Assembly: GCA_016793805.1 (NCBI GenBank)
Contig: JAEUIZ010000055.1
Location: forward strand, 1-64,000
DNA length: 64,000 nt
Direction: 5' to 3'
Origin: Phycisphaerae bacterium
GTDB lineage: Bacteria > Planctomycetota > Phycisphaerae > Phycisphaerales > UBA1924
Shown here piece after piece: positions 42,367-51,203 of the stretch. Within the stretch, counting starts at the first letter, position 1. Each line of letters starts with the position of its first letter. A program made the position numbers and the translations under genes. The notes beneath the pieces are model-generated. The model was not told the DNA's origin, searched no databases, and saw nothing but the letters and a program-made list of their open reading frames with translations.

Positions 42367-43679
42367 CGAGAGGGCGGATCGGTCGCGGCGTGGGGATCGT
42401 GGTGGCGCTGGCCGGCGCCGCGCCGAGCGTGTGCGCGCAGGCGGCCTCGGAGGATTCGCCCCCGTGGGTCTTTCGCGGACTGGGCAGACTCCCCGGCACG
42501 ATGAACGGCAGTTGGGCCTGGGGGATCTCGGCGGATGGCAACGTGGTCGTGGGGCGGTCGGCGTCGTCGCTGGGGCCGCAGGCGTTCCGGTGGACCGAGG
42601 CCACGGGGATGGTGGGCCTGGGCGACCTGCCGGGAGGAGCGTTCTCGAGTTGGGCGTGCGCGGTCTCGGCGGACGGTTCGACGGTTGTGGGGTTTGGCAA
42701 GTCGCCCGCGTCGGGCGCGAACGACGAGGCGTTCGTCTGGACCGAGGCCGGGGGGATGCTCTCGCTCGGGGATCTTCCCGGCGGGGACTTTCTGAGCCAG
42801 GCATACGGCGTCTCGCCGGAGGGTGGGACGGTCGTCGGGGTGAGCCGGACGATCAACGGATTCGAGGCGTTCCGCTGGACGGCGGGCGAGGGAATGGTCG
42901 GGCTGGGTGATCTTCCGGGCGGGGTGATCTCAAGCGGGGCGCAAGGGGCCGGCCCGCGCGGGCTGACGGTCGTGGGCTATGGCTGGGCGGACCTTGGGTA
43001 CGAGCCGTTCCTCTGGACGCCCGAGGGCGGGATGCGCAGCCTGGGCGACCTGCCCGGCGGCGCCCACTTCGGCATCGCGAACGCGATCACGCCCGACGGC
43101 GTGGTGGCCGTGGGGCTGAGTTCGTCGGAGGCGAGCGGAACGGGCTCGGAGGCGTTCCGCTGGGACGAGGCCTTTGGGATGCGCTCGCTCGGCGACCTGC
43201 CCGGCGGGATCGTGCAGAGCCAGTCGTACGCGGTGTCGGCGGATGGGTGGGTGGTGGTGGGCGAGGGCACATCTGCATCGGGACGCGAGGCGTTCGTCTG
43301 GGACCCGGTGCATGGGATGCGGAACTTGCGCTCGGTGCTGATGGACCAGTCGCCCCCGGGGCAGACCCGCCCGCTCGACGGGTGGACGCTGCGCACGGCG
43401 ACGGCGATCTCGGCGGACGGGCGCACGGTCGCGGGGAGCGGGATCAACCCGCAGGGCGCCTCGGAGGCCTGGGTCGCGCGGCTGGAGCCGTTCTGCTATG
43501 CGAACTGCGACGGATCGGCGGTGCCCCCGGCGCTGAACATCAATGACTTCGCGTGCTTCATCGCGGCGTACGCGGCGGGCTCGATGTACGCGAACTGTGA
43601 CGGGAGCACCGCCCCGCCGGCGATCAACGTCGCGGACCTGGTGTGCTTCACGGAGAAGTTCGCGGCGGGCTGCCCGTAG
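42363..43679 (+). CDS. Exported HAF-repeat protein with dockerin-like tail (second)
   Basis: 438 residues from a GTG that overlaps the preceding stop by four bases; a start 6 bases earlier (42357) is equally possible. Signal peptide GVGIVVALAGAAPSVCA. Six to seven HAF units (GLGDLPGGAFSSW, SLGDLPGGIVQSQ) and a dockerin-like tail with a shorter first repeat (CDGSAVPPALNINDFACF, CDGSTAPPAINVADLVCF...AAGCP). Highly similar to the first copy, so a tandem duplicate within a coupled pair. Confidence 0.87.
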   Translation: MTRGRIGRGVGIVVALAGAAPSVCAQAASEDSPPWVFRGLGRLPGTMNGSWAWGISADGNVVVGRSASSLGPQAFRWTEATGMVGLGDLPGGAFSSWACAVSADGSTVVGFGKSPASGANDEAFVWTEAGGMLSLGDLPGGDFLSQAYGVSPEGGTVVGVSRTINGFEAFRWTAGEGMVGLGDLPGGVISSGAQGAGPRGLTVVGYGWADLGYEPFLWTPEGGMRSLGDLPGGAHFGIANAITPDGVVAVGLSSSEASGTGSEAFRWDEAFGMRSLGDLPGGIVQSQSYAVSADGWVVVGEGTSASGREAFVWDPVHGMRNLRSVLMDQSPPGQTRPLDGWTLRTATAISADGRTVAGSGINPQGASEAWVARLEPFCYANCDGSAVPPALNINDFACFIAAYAAGSMYANCDGSTAPPAINVADLVCFTEKFAAGCP

Positions 43680-43698
43680 ATGGCGGGCTGCCCACGAC

Positions 43699-44715
43699 TC
43701 AAGGGAGGTACGGGAGCGTCACGACCCAACCCTCGGTGCGGGAGGTGGTTCCGTCGTCGTGGCGTCCGACGCCGACGATCGTGAGGCCGTCCGCGCTCAC
43801 GCCGGTGGCGTCGGTGAGAGTCCACCCATCGGGCATGACCGCGAAGGCGAGGAGCACGGCCTCGATGTCGAGGGAGCCGGTGGTCGGGGTCCAGATCGTG
43901 GCGCGGTAGGTCTGGAAGTTGTAGCGAGTGCCGACAACGACATCGCCGCTGGCGTTGACGGCATTAGCGGCCGAGAGCCCGGGGCCCCCGATGGCCTGCA
44001 TTGTGCCGGCCTTTGTCCAACGAAACGCTCGCTGGGCCGACTCACCGACGATGACCCAGCCGTCCGCGTTGGCGGCATAGGCGATGGAATCTTGGCCGAA
44101 CGGGAGGGCGCCGAGATCAAGGAACCCGGTGGCCTGGGACCACCGGAAGGCACGCCCGTTCCAGGCGGTGCCCCCGACGATGGCCTGCCCATCGCCGCTG
44201 ATGCCGAAGGCGAGGGCCCAGTTCAGGGGCGAGAGCGGCGCGAGCGGGCGTCCCTTGGGGGTGGAGGTCCACCGGACCGCGAACTGGCCGGAGCCGCCCG
44301 CGGCGGTGCGCCCGTCGGCGCTGACGGCCAATGCGGAGGTGCCAAAGGCCCCGGGCATGGAACCCGGGACGGGGAGCAACTCGCACATGCCTCCCGAGGG
44401 GGTCCAACGGAAGGCACGACTGGGACTCGGCCCTGCTGACCACCCCACGATGACGCTGCCGTCGGCGCTGGCGGCGAGTGCGGAGGAGGAAGACGCGCCC
44501 GGGAGGGTGCCCAGGGGCTCAGTGCCACTCAAGGCGGTCCAGCGGATCGCTTGCTGCGGAGATCCGAGCAGGGACCCCACGACGACGAGACCATCGGCGC
44601 TCACGGCTTCGGCGCGGGAGCCGAACTCGCCCCCGAGCCCGCAGAATGTCGCCCCGGGCTGGGCGACGGCCTGGCAGGCGAGAGCGAGCGGGGCGATGAC
44701 TGCGGCGCAACGCAT
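43699..44715 (-). CDS. Exported HAF-repeat protein (third, no dockerin-like tail)
   Basis: 338 residues from the ATG at 44715, giving signal peptide MRCAAVIAPLALACQAVAQ; an ATG at 44754 would add 13 residues. HAF-like units (GLGGEFGSRAEAVSADGLVV, FLDLGALPFGQDSIAYAANA) recur as in the two preceding proteins. It lacks the C-terminal dockerin-like module, ending LPYLP. Its start lies 197 bases before the TetR gene, to which it is divergent. Convergent with the second copy, with 20 bases between. Confidence 0.83.
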   Translation of the reverse strand: MRCAAVIAPLALACQAVAQPGATFCGLGGEFGSRAEAVSADGLVVVGSLLGSPQQAIRWTALSGTEPLGTLPGASSSSALAASADGSVIVGWSAGPSPSRAFRWTPSGGMCELLPVPGSMPGAFGTSALAVSADGRTAAGGSGQFAVRWTSTPKGRPLAPLSPLNWALAFGISGDGQAIVGGTAWNGRAFRWSQATGFLDLGALPFGQDSIAYAANADGWVIVGESAQRAFRWTKAGTMQAIGGPGLSAANAVNASGDVVVGTRYNFQTYRATIWTPTTGSLDIEAVLLAFAVMPDGWTLTDATGVSADGLTIVGVGRHDDGTTSRTEGWVVTLPYLP

Positions 44716-44911
44716 GGCAGCGGGTATGGCGCTCGGCTGGCCGAGATGTTCCATCGGAAGACCCGAGCAAAGGCTAGCATCGGGCGTTTTCGCTCGTGCC
44801 TTGGGGCGATAGCCTGGTTCGGACGTTCGTGCGACTGGACCGAGCGTCGCCGAGCCATGCGCCTGGCGAGTCCTGACGGTCGGGCCGGGGCGTTCGGCGC
44901 TACGCTTCGGT

Positions 44912-45526
44912 GTGAGCCGACTCCCCGCATCCAAGCGTCGCGAGCAACTCCTGGATTGTGCCGCGGAGTTGTTTGCACGGAACGGGTACGCCAGGGCGAC
45001 GACGGCCCAACTGGCCCGGGCCGCGGGGGTGACCGAGCCGATCATCTACCGTCACTTCGACTCGAAGCGGGATCTCTTTGTCGCGCTCATCGAGCGGACG
45101 GGACGCGAGACGATCGAGCAGTGGGAGCGGCATCTCGAGGACGCGACAGACTCGGCCGAGCGACTGCGGCGGCTGGTGGGCGACAACCCGATGGTCTCGG
45201 AGCGAGGTCGGCGGGCGTATCGAGTGATCCTTCAGGCGATCAGCGAGGTGGACGACCCCGTGATCCACGACGCGCTGCGGAACCACCTCAAGAGCCTGCA
45301 CGCGTTCCTGGCCGAAGAACTGGAGGCGGCGCAGAAGGACCACAAGGTCACGCAGCGGTTCAGCGCGGACATCATCGCGTGGCTGCTGATCCACCTCGGG
45401 CTGGGGTACGGGGTGCTCGAAGCCATGGCGATCCCCGGGCACGGGGCCGACCGCGACGGGGCGCACGTGCGCGACATCATCGCGCGGCTGCTCGTGGGGC
45501 GCGAGAAGGCGGACGCGCGGGACTAG
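44912..45526 (+). CDS. TetR-family transcriptional regulator
   Basis: 204 residues, GTG at 44912. The N-terminal TetR helix-turn-helix is clear: RREQLLDCAAELFARNGYAR, TTAQLARAAGVTEPIIYRHF, then DSKRDLFVALIER. The C-terminal ligand domain is unassigned. A TACGCT box ends 5 bases before the GTG and no ribosome-binding site is seen, suggesting a leaderless transcript. It could control the divergent HAF gene or the porins downstream. Confidence 0.9.
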   Translation: MSRLPASKRREQLLDCAAELFARNGYARATTAQLARAAGVTEPIIYRHFDSKRDLFVALIERTGRETIEQWERHLEDATDSAERLRRLVGDNPMVSERGRRAYRVILQAISEVDDPVIHDALRNHLKSLHAFLAEELEAAQKDHKVTQRFSADIIAWLLIHLGLGYGVLEAMAIPGHGADRDGAHVRDIIARLLVGREKADARD

Positions 45527-45593
45527 GCTCCCGGTGACGGGTCCCCCCCCCACCGCCGCCGCGACGCACGGCAAATCGATGGTTTCTGCGGCC

Positions 45594-46763
45594 TCAGAAC
45601 ACCAACTGCATCTGGACGCGGAAGGTCCACTGCCCGTCGTCGCCGCTCGGGAGGACGCCGGTGAGCGTGCTGGGCGTGACGATGGACGAGGCCTGTTCGT
45701 CGAGGAAGTAGAGGACCTCGCCGGTGAGTTTGGCGGCATGACTGTTGGGCGAGAGGTAGTGGTTGGCGCCGAACGTGAGGGTGGTAAAGGGGTCGTCGTT
45801 GACGCGGTCGCCGTCGGGGATGACGGAATCGACGCGGCCGAAGAGTTCGGTTTGATCCGCGACGAAGATGCCGCCCTGGACGAGGAGGCCGAAGTCGTCG
45901 ATGTTGTCACCGACTGTGGGGTCGGTGCAGCGCCAGACGCCCGCGCCAAAGACGTTCCACCCCGGGCCCTTGAACTGGGCGTCGATGGTGGCGAGGAAGG
46001 TGCTGGTATCGGAGGTATTGAAGGTATCGCCCCCGCTCTGATAGTGGAGCGCGGCACCGAGTTGGCCGAAGATCGGGTCGTCGCGGAAACTGGTGAACTG
46101 CTCGCCGGGCTTCCAGTCGTCGCCGCAGCATCGCCAGTCGAATCGGCCCGTGAAGGCATAATCGGACTCGGCGGCGCTGTCGAAGTCGGAGTTCGCGGTC
46201 TTGATGCCGTCGGTGAACGCGCCGGCGACGCGGATCGGGCCCTTGGTGTAGACCATGACCACGCCCTGCGATCGGCCCTGCCCAAACTCGGCGTGCATGA
46301 CCGAGCGGTTGACCGCGAGTTGCTTGTAGTCCGACATGTTCTCCTCGCGGAGGATCGGCGTCTTGAACTGTCCCCAGGTCACCTTGGTGTCGTCGTCGAG
46401 CATGTAGGTGCCGAAGGCGTCGTCGAGGACGAGGCCGCCCCCGTCGCGCGGGAACTGGGCCTGGACGCGGTAGCCGATCTTGTCCGAGTAGACCTTGCCC
46501 GTGGCCGAGAGTTTGGTCTGGGCGTTCTGGAATCCGATGGTGTTGTCGTTGACGAGGCTGGAGTCGCTCCGGTTGTTCCAGTTGTAGCGGAGTTGGAAGT
46601 AGCCGCCGATCTCGGGCACGAACGCGGCGGCGTCGATGGCGCTCGTTCGGCCCGCGGCGTCGGCGAGCAGTTCGGCGGCCAGGGCTCGAGACTCCTCGGC
46701 GGTCTGGGCGAGCGACGGGGCGCTCAGGGCGAAGCCGGCGGCAAGCGCGATCGCGATCCTCAT
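45594..46763 (-). CDS. Porin of the phosphate-selective O/P type (first copy)
   Basis: 389 residues; signal peptide MRIAIALAAGFALSAPSLAQ. Residues after a short helical segment show alternating beta strands (EIGGYFQLRYNWN, KIGYRVQAQF) and end QWTFRVQMQLVF with terminal Phe, as in outer-membrane beta barrels. The closest fold is the phosphate-selective OprO/OprP-like porin family. It is paralogous to the porin 198 bases upstream on the same strand. Convergent with TetR, 67 bases apart. Confidence 0.87.
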   Translation of the reverse strand: MRIAIALAAGFALSAPSLAQTAEESRALAAELLADAAGRTSAIDAAAFVPEIGGYFQLRYNWNNRSDSSLVNDNTIGFQNAQTKLSATGKVYSDKIGYRVQAQFPRDGGGLVLDDAFGTYMLDDDTKVTWGQFKTPILREENMSDYKQLAVNRSVMHAEFGQGRSQGVVMVYTKGPIRVAGAFTDGIKTANSDFDSAAESDYAFTGRFDWRCCGDDWKPGEQFTSFRDDPIFGQLGAALHYQSGGDTFNTSDTSTFLATIDAQFKGPGWNVFGAGVWRCTDPTVGDNIDDFGLLVQGGIFVADQTELFGRVDSVIPDGDRVNDDPFTTLTFGANHYLSPNSHAAKLTGEVLYFLDEQASSIVTPSTLTGVLPSGDDGQWTFRVQMQLVF

Positions 46764-46900
46764 GGCGTGACTCCTGTGTGGCGGGCGTCATGCCCGTCGC
46801 GGCAGAGACTACAGAGGTCTCGGCGGCACCCGCAAGCGCATCCGGGTTATCCACCATTGCAGCGAACGCGGGAGTCGTAGGAGAGCGATGGGTGCGCAAG

Positions 46901-46930
46901 AAAAAGGCCGGCCCCTTGGGGGACCGGCCT
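46901..46930 (-). terminator. Rho-independent terminator of the second porin gene
   Basis: On the minus strand, AGGCCGGT-type stem arms (46919-46930 with 46905-46915, one bulge) are followed by TTTTT. It is a textbook terminator located 31 bases after the stop of the gene ending at 46962. Confidence 0.85.
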
Positions 46931-46961
46931 GCGTGAAGGAGTCGATGAGGACTCGATGGGC

Positions 46962-48143
46962 TTAGAACACGAGCTGCATCTGGACGCGGAAGTTCCACTC
47001 GCCGTCGTCGGTGGAGCCCAGGAGGCCGCCGGTCGTGCTGGTCGGCACGATCGAGTTGGAGGCCTGCTCGAGGAAGTACTGGAGGTCGGCGGACAACTTG
47101 GCCGCGTGGCTGCCCGGGGAGATGTAGTAGTTGACGCCACCGGTGAGGGTGGTGAAGTTGTCGTCGTTCACGCGGTCGCTGTCCGGGATGACGATGTCGA
47201 TGCGGCCGACGACCTCAACCTGCTCGGCGACGAAGATGCCGCCCTGGACCAGGAAGCCGAAGTCGTCGAAGTCGCCGCCACCGGACATGTCCATCGAGCG
47301 CCACACGCCGGCGGCATAGACGTTCCAGCCGTTGCTCTCGATGCCGACATCGACCGTGCCCTGGATGACATCGGTGTCGGAGGTGGCGAAGGTGTCGCCG
47401 CCGCCCTGGTAGTGGAGGGCGCCGCCCAGCATCCCGGCAAACTCCTGGTTGCGGAAGGCGGTGAAGTCGTCGAAGTTCTCCCACTGCCCGGCGAACTTCC
47501 AGTCGACGCGCCCGGTGAGGGCGAAGTCGGCCTCGGCGCCGCTGGTGAAGTCGGTGTTGGCGGTCCCGAGGCCGTCGGAGAACGCGCCGCGGAACTGGAC
47601 CTGCTCGGAGCGGAACCCGAAGATCACGCCCTGGGAGCGGCCCTGGGTGAAGGTCCAGTTGAACGCCGAGCGCTCGGCGAAGAGTTGGTTCGTGTCGCCC
47701 ACGAGTTCCTCACGGAGCAACGGGAGCTTGGTCTGGCCCCAGGTGATCCACCAGCCGTTCTCCATCTTCCAGGTGCCGAAGGCGTCCTCGAGGAAGCCCT
47801 CGCCGCCCGGGCCCCAGCCGCCCTGGACGAAGTAGGAGAGATTGTCCTGGAAGACGTTGCCGCTGACGTTGACGCGGGTGCGGGCCGTCTGGAAGCCGAC
47901 GGCGCTGTCCTCGCCAACCGACACGTCGCGGTCATTCCAGTTGTAGCGGAACTGGAGGTATCCGCCGACCCGGGGGGTGTAGGCGGGAGCGGCCGCGAGG
48001 GCGCTCGTGCGGGTGCCAGCGTCGGCCAGCAGTTCCGAGGTCAGGGCGCGCGACTCGTCGATGCTCGACGACTGCGCCAGGGCGGAGGCGCTCATGCTCA
48101 GCGCCGCGCCAGCAAACAAGCAGACTCGCTTCGTCAGACTCAT
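46962..48143 (-). CDS. Porin of the phosphate-selective O/P type (second copy)
   Basis: 393 residues, ATG at 48143 with AAGGAG upstream. Signal peptide MSLTKRVCLFAGAALSMSAS ALA. Paralogue of the first porin: RVGGYLQFRYNWN, ITWGQTKLPLLREEL, RSQGVIFGFRSEQVQFRGAF, and the end WNFRVQMQLVF. A strong promoter TTGCGG (48398-48393), 17 bases, TATACT (48375-48370) lies on the minus strand about 225 bases before the ATG, giving a long 5' leader. A T-tract terminator follows. Confidence 0.88.
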   Translation of the reverse strand: MSLTKRVCLFAGAALSMSASALAQSSSIDESRALTSELLADAGTRTSALAAAPAYTPRVGGYLQFRYNWNDRDVSVGEDSAVGFQTARTRVNVSGNVFQDNLSYFVQGGWGPGGEGFLEDAFGTWKMENGWWITWGQTKLPLLREELVGDTNQLFAERSAFNWTFTQGRSQGVIFGFRSEQVQFRGAFSDGLGTANTDFTSGAEADFALTGRVDWKFAGQWENFDDFTAFRNQEFAGMLGGALHYQGGGDTFATSDTDVIQGTVDVGIESNGWNVYAAGVWRSMDMSGGGDFDDFGFLVQGGIFVAEQVEVVGRIDIVIPDSDRVNDDNFTTLTGGVNYYISPGSHAAKLSADLQYFLEQASNSIVPTSTTGGLLGSTDDGEWNFRVQMQLVF

Positions 48144-48563
48144 CTTTGACTCCTTGCATGAGACCCGGCGTCGCGTCGTCCTCACGCGGAACGCTCGCGA
48201 CGCCCATTCCGATGCCGCCGACACGAATCGGCCTCCGAGGCCGACCTGCGACCGGCACCGCGCCCCGCTGTCGCGCCCTCTCAGCGCCGACCCGAGACGA
48301 ACCAAATCGCCCGTTACCCCTGCCGGACTCGGCCCGGTTCTCGGACGACCTCCCCCACGGGAGGGCCGGAGTATAGACCACCTACTTAGCGGCCGCAAAC
48401 TCCGGCGTCCACCTTTTTCGGTGCTTCTTCCTCATGACCAGCAACTTTTTGTCCGGTGGCGCGCCGGAGCGCTCAAGTCGCGCTAATCCGGAGTCGATAT
48501 TCCGGCCCTTTCTTGTGGTGCCGAGCCGGATGCCGCTACAGTTTGCGGTCGCTGGGAGGCCGC
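48144..48563. promoter_or_regulatory. Divergent promoter region between porin and PhoB-like gene
   Basis: 420 bases without a gene. On the minus strand a promoter TTGCGG-17-TATACT (48398-48370) serves the porin, leaving about 220 bases of leader. On the plus strand TTGTGG (48513-48518), 18 bases, TACAGT (48537-48542) serves the response regulator, whose ATG is at 48564 with GGAGG. No Pho-box-like direct repeats were confirmed by eye. Confidence 0.55.
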
Positions 48564-49301
48564 ATGGCTACCAAAATGCGAACAGAATCCGACGAGGGCT
48601 CCGGGGTTCGCCGCCGTCGAATGCTTGTCGTCGAAGACGACCGCGATTTGGCGTCGCTGGTGGCGCTCGGTCTCCAGCGGGCCGGGTATGAGGTGCTCGT
48701 GGCCCACGACGGCCGACAGGCGCTCAGCCTTGCGCGGTCACAGGCACCTGATCTCATCCTTTTGGATGTCATGCTCCCCGAGTTGACCGGGACAGAGGTC
48801 GCGACGCGGCTGCGAGCGGACGCGGGAACCGCGAAGGTCCCGATCATCATGCTGACGGCTCGGGGCGAGGAGTCGGATCAGGTCGCGGGGCTTCGCGCCG
48901 GGGCCGACGACTATGTGGTCAAGCCGTTCTCGATGCGGGTGCTGGTGGCACGGGCGCAGGCGCTGCTCCGGCGATCCGAACCCGAGGAGGGCAAGTCGCT
49001 GGAAATGGGGGGGGTGTCGGTCAACCTCAGCACGCACGAAACCACGGCGGGCGGCAAGGAGGTCCGGCTGACACTGACGGAGTTTCGGCTGCTGTCGGCG
49101 CTGATGGCGGCCCGAGGATCGGTGCTGAGTCGGGCCCAGTTGATGGCCAAGGCGATGGGACCGGGGGTGCTGGTGACCGATCGCACGATCGACGTGCACG
49201 TGACGGCGCTCCGGCGGAAGTTGGGGGACCACGCGGCGATGATCCGAACGGTGCGCGGAGTGGGGTACCGTGCGTCGGCGGATGCCGGTCCGGACGAGTG
49301 A
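48564..49301 (+). CDS. OmpR/PhoB-family response regulator
   Basis: 245 residues from the ATG at 48564. The receiver domain has acidic pocket VVEDDRD and the phospho-acceptor Asp in LILLDVMLPE, Thr in MLTARG and Lys in VVKPF. The winged helix domain (LTLTEFRLLSAL, then TIDVHVTALRRKLGDH and the end IRTVRGVGYRA) is typical of PhoB. The sensor kinase gene follows 19 bases later, so they form a two-component operon. An ATG 15 bases into the gene is also possible. Confidence 0.94.
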   Translation: MATKMRTESDEGSGVRRRRMLVVEDDRDLASLVALGLQRAGYEVLVAHDGRQALSLARSQAPDLILLDVMLPELTGTEVATRLRADAGTAKVPIIMLTARGEESDQVAGLRAGADDYVVKPFSMRVLVARAQALLRRSEPEEGKSLEMGGVSVNLSTHETTAGGKEVRLTLTEFRLLSALMAARGSVLSRAQLMAKAMGPGVLVTDRTIDVHVTALRRKLGDHAAMIRTVRGVGYRASADAGPDE

Positions 49302-49320
49302 TGCGTTAGGCTGGAGGCCG

Positions 49321-50697
49321 ATGGCGTCGCGAGGCGCACAGTTTCAGCCCTGGGTGCCGGTCGCGACGGTCGTCGCGCTGGCGACGGCATCGCTCGCGGG
49401 CGGAGGGCCTTGGCTCGTCATTCCTCTGGCGCTCGTCGGCGTGCTGTTCGTCGTCCCCGTGCGTCGGATGCGTGGCGAGAGCACGGCGGAGCCGATGCGG
49501 CGATTGGCGCGGCTGACCGGGGCGTCGGCGGAGGCCGAGGGACCTCTGGCGGATCTGGTTGAGCGGGCCGAGGCGATGCTGGAAGAAGCGCGGCGAGGAG
49601 AGATTGCCGCAGCGGCGGAGGCGGCCACGTTGCGGGCGATTCTTGCGGGACTGGACGAGGCGATGGTCTCGATCGCGGAGAGTGGGCGGATCGACGTGTG
49701 CAACCCGGCGGCGGCGGCGATGCTGGGCACGCGCGCCGAGCGGCTCGTGGGCCGGACGCCCGTCGAGGCGTTCACGCAGGCGGAGGTGCATGCGGCGTGC
49801 GAGCGAGCGGCCCGCGGGGAGCGGGTGCGGAGCCGGATCCGCGTGGGGCTAGGGGACGCGGAGCGGGTGCTGGAGGTTTCGGCCGGGCCGGCGACGCCCG
49901 AGGGACGGGTCGTGATCGCCTTTCGCGACACGACGGAACTCTCGCGGGCGCTGCAGATGAAGACGGACTTCGTGGCCAACGCCTCGCACGAGTTGCGCAC
50001 GCCGCTGGCGGCGGTGCGGTTGGCGCTGGAGACGCTCGAGGACCTCGGGGACGAGAGCCCGCAGACGCGGGCGCGGCTGGTGGGGACGATCTCGCGGAAC
50101 GTGCATCGGCTCGAGCAGATGATCCGCGACCTGATGGACCTGTCGCGGCTGGAGTCGCCCGAGTCGGAGGTCCGAAGCGAGCCGGTGTCGATGGCGGACG
50201 TGAGCGAGGAACTGGGCGGGCTGTTCGGTCCGGCGTGCGAGGGTCGTCGGGTGCGGCTGCGGTTCGAGGTCGAGCCCGAGGCCGCGACGCTGCGTACGGA
50301 CCGCTCGTTGCTGACGCTCATCCTTTCGAACCTGATCGACAATGCCATCAGTTTCGCGATCGAGGGGACGGACGTGCGCGTGGTCGGACGGGCATCGGAG
50401 CACGAGCCCGGTACGGCGATCTTCGAGGTCATCGACCGCGGCCAGGGCATCCCGGTCCACCTGCAGCAGAGGATCTTCGAGCGGTACTACCAGGTGGACG
50501 CGGCCCGGGACGGGGGCGTCCGGCGCGGCACGGGCCTGGGCCTCGCGATCGTCAAGCACGCCGTCCGCCGGCTGGGCGGGAGCGTGCGTGTGAACTCGGT
50601 GTGGGGACAGGGGACCACGATGATCGTCGAACTGCCCGGCGCGCTCGGTGATCCCGGCGGGGTCAGTCCCGGAGGGGTGCCACCTCAACGCCCTTGA
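49321..50697 (+). CDS. Sensor histidine kinase, PhoR-like
   Basis: 458 residues, ATG at 49321 with GGAGG upstream. Two membrane segments (about 12-46), no large periplasmic domain, then a PAS-like region (about 105-200), HisKA with H-box NASHELRTPLAAV (His223) and a HATPase_c domain with N-box LSNLIDNAISFA, G1 IDRGQGIP and G2 RRGTGLGLAI. The layout fits PhoR-type kinases. Overlaps the convergent lipoprotein gene by 35 bases at its end. Confidence 0.93.
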   Translation: MASRGAQFQPWVPVATVVALATASLAGGGPWLVIPLALVGVLFVVPVRRMRGESTAEPMRRLARLTGASAEAEGPLADLVERAEAMLEEARRGEIAAAAEAATLRAILAGLDEAMVSIAESGRIDVCNPAAAAMLGTRAERLVGRTPVEAFTQAEVHAACERAARGERVRSRIRVGLGDAERVLEVSAGPATPEGRVVIAFRDTTELSRALQMKTDFVANASHELRTPLAAVRLALETLEDLGDESPQTRARLVGTISRNVHRLEQMIRDLMDLSRLESPESEVRSEPVSMADVSEELGGLFGPACEGRRVRLRFEVEPEAATLRTDRSLLTLILSNLIDNAISFAIEGTDVRVVGRASEHEPGTAIFEVIDRGQGIPVHLQQRIFERYYQVDAARDGGVRRGTGLGLAIVKHAVRRLGGSVRVNSVWGQGTTMIVELPGALGDPGGVSPGGVPPQRP

Positions 50698-51073
50698 GGT
50701 CGTGCAGCCGGCGGGCGACGGCGCGGACCAGGGCCGCGGCCCGGGCGCGATCGCCGTGGAAGCCGACGTCGGCGCGAAGCCGAAGCCGATCCTCGTGACC
50801 CGGCTCCCGCGTCGTCTCGAGAACGATTCGCTCGTCGTTGATGCTGAGCAGTTCGTGGCGCCACAGGTCGGGGGTCGCGCTGGCGGAGACGACGGCAGCC
50901 TCGACGCGTCCTGCAACGGCCCAAACGGCGGCATCGACATCGTTCCAATCGCCGGGCGCAACCACATCGACGGCTCCGGGGCTGTGGTCAGGGGTGCTCG
51001 TGTAGCCGGCCCTGCCACACGAGATGAGAAGGGAGAGGAGCAAACCGACCAGGGTTGTTTGCAATCCGTTCAT
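50663..51073 (-). CDS. Small lipoprotein of unknown function
   Basis: 136 residues, ATG at 51073. A short signal peptide MNGLQTTLVGLLLSLLISC ends in lipobox ISCG. The remaining 117 residues carry no family I recognise; a GDWNDVDAAVWAV segment and a C-terminal helix (AALVRAVARRLHDLKG) are present. It overlaps the 3' end of the histidine kinase gene by 35 bases in opposite direction. Confidence 0.65.
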   Translation of the reverse strand: MNGLQTTLVGLLLSLLISCGRAGYTSTPDHSPGAVDVVAPGDWNDVDAAVWAVAGRVEAAVVSASATPDLWRHELLSINDERIVLETTREPGHEDRLRLRADVGFHGDRARAAALVRAVARRLHDLKGVEVAPLRD

Positions 51074-51203
51074 ATGCGGCGGCCATTTACCCTATCATAA
51101 TGCGAATAAAGACAAACTGGGACTATCGTCTGAGGCGGTAGGATTCGATAGGATTGGGGAGCGTTGATGTGGATGGATCATGGGACGCCGGAGTGCAGGG
51201 TAG

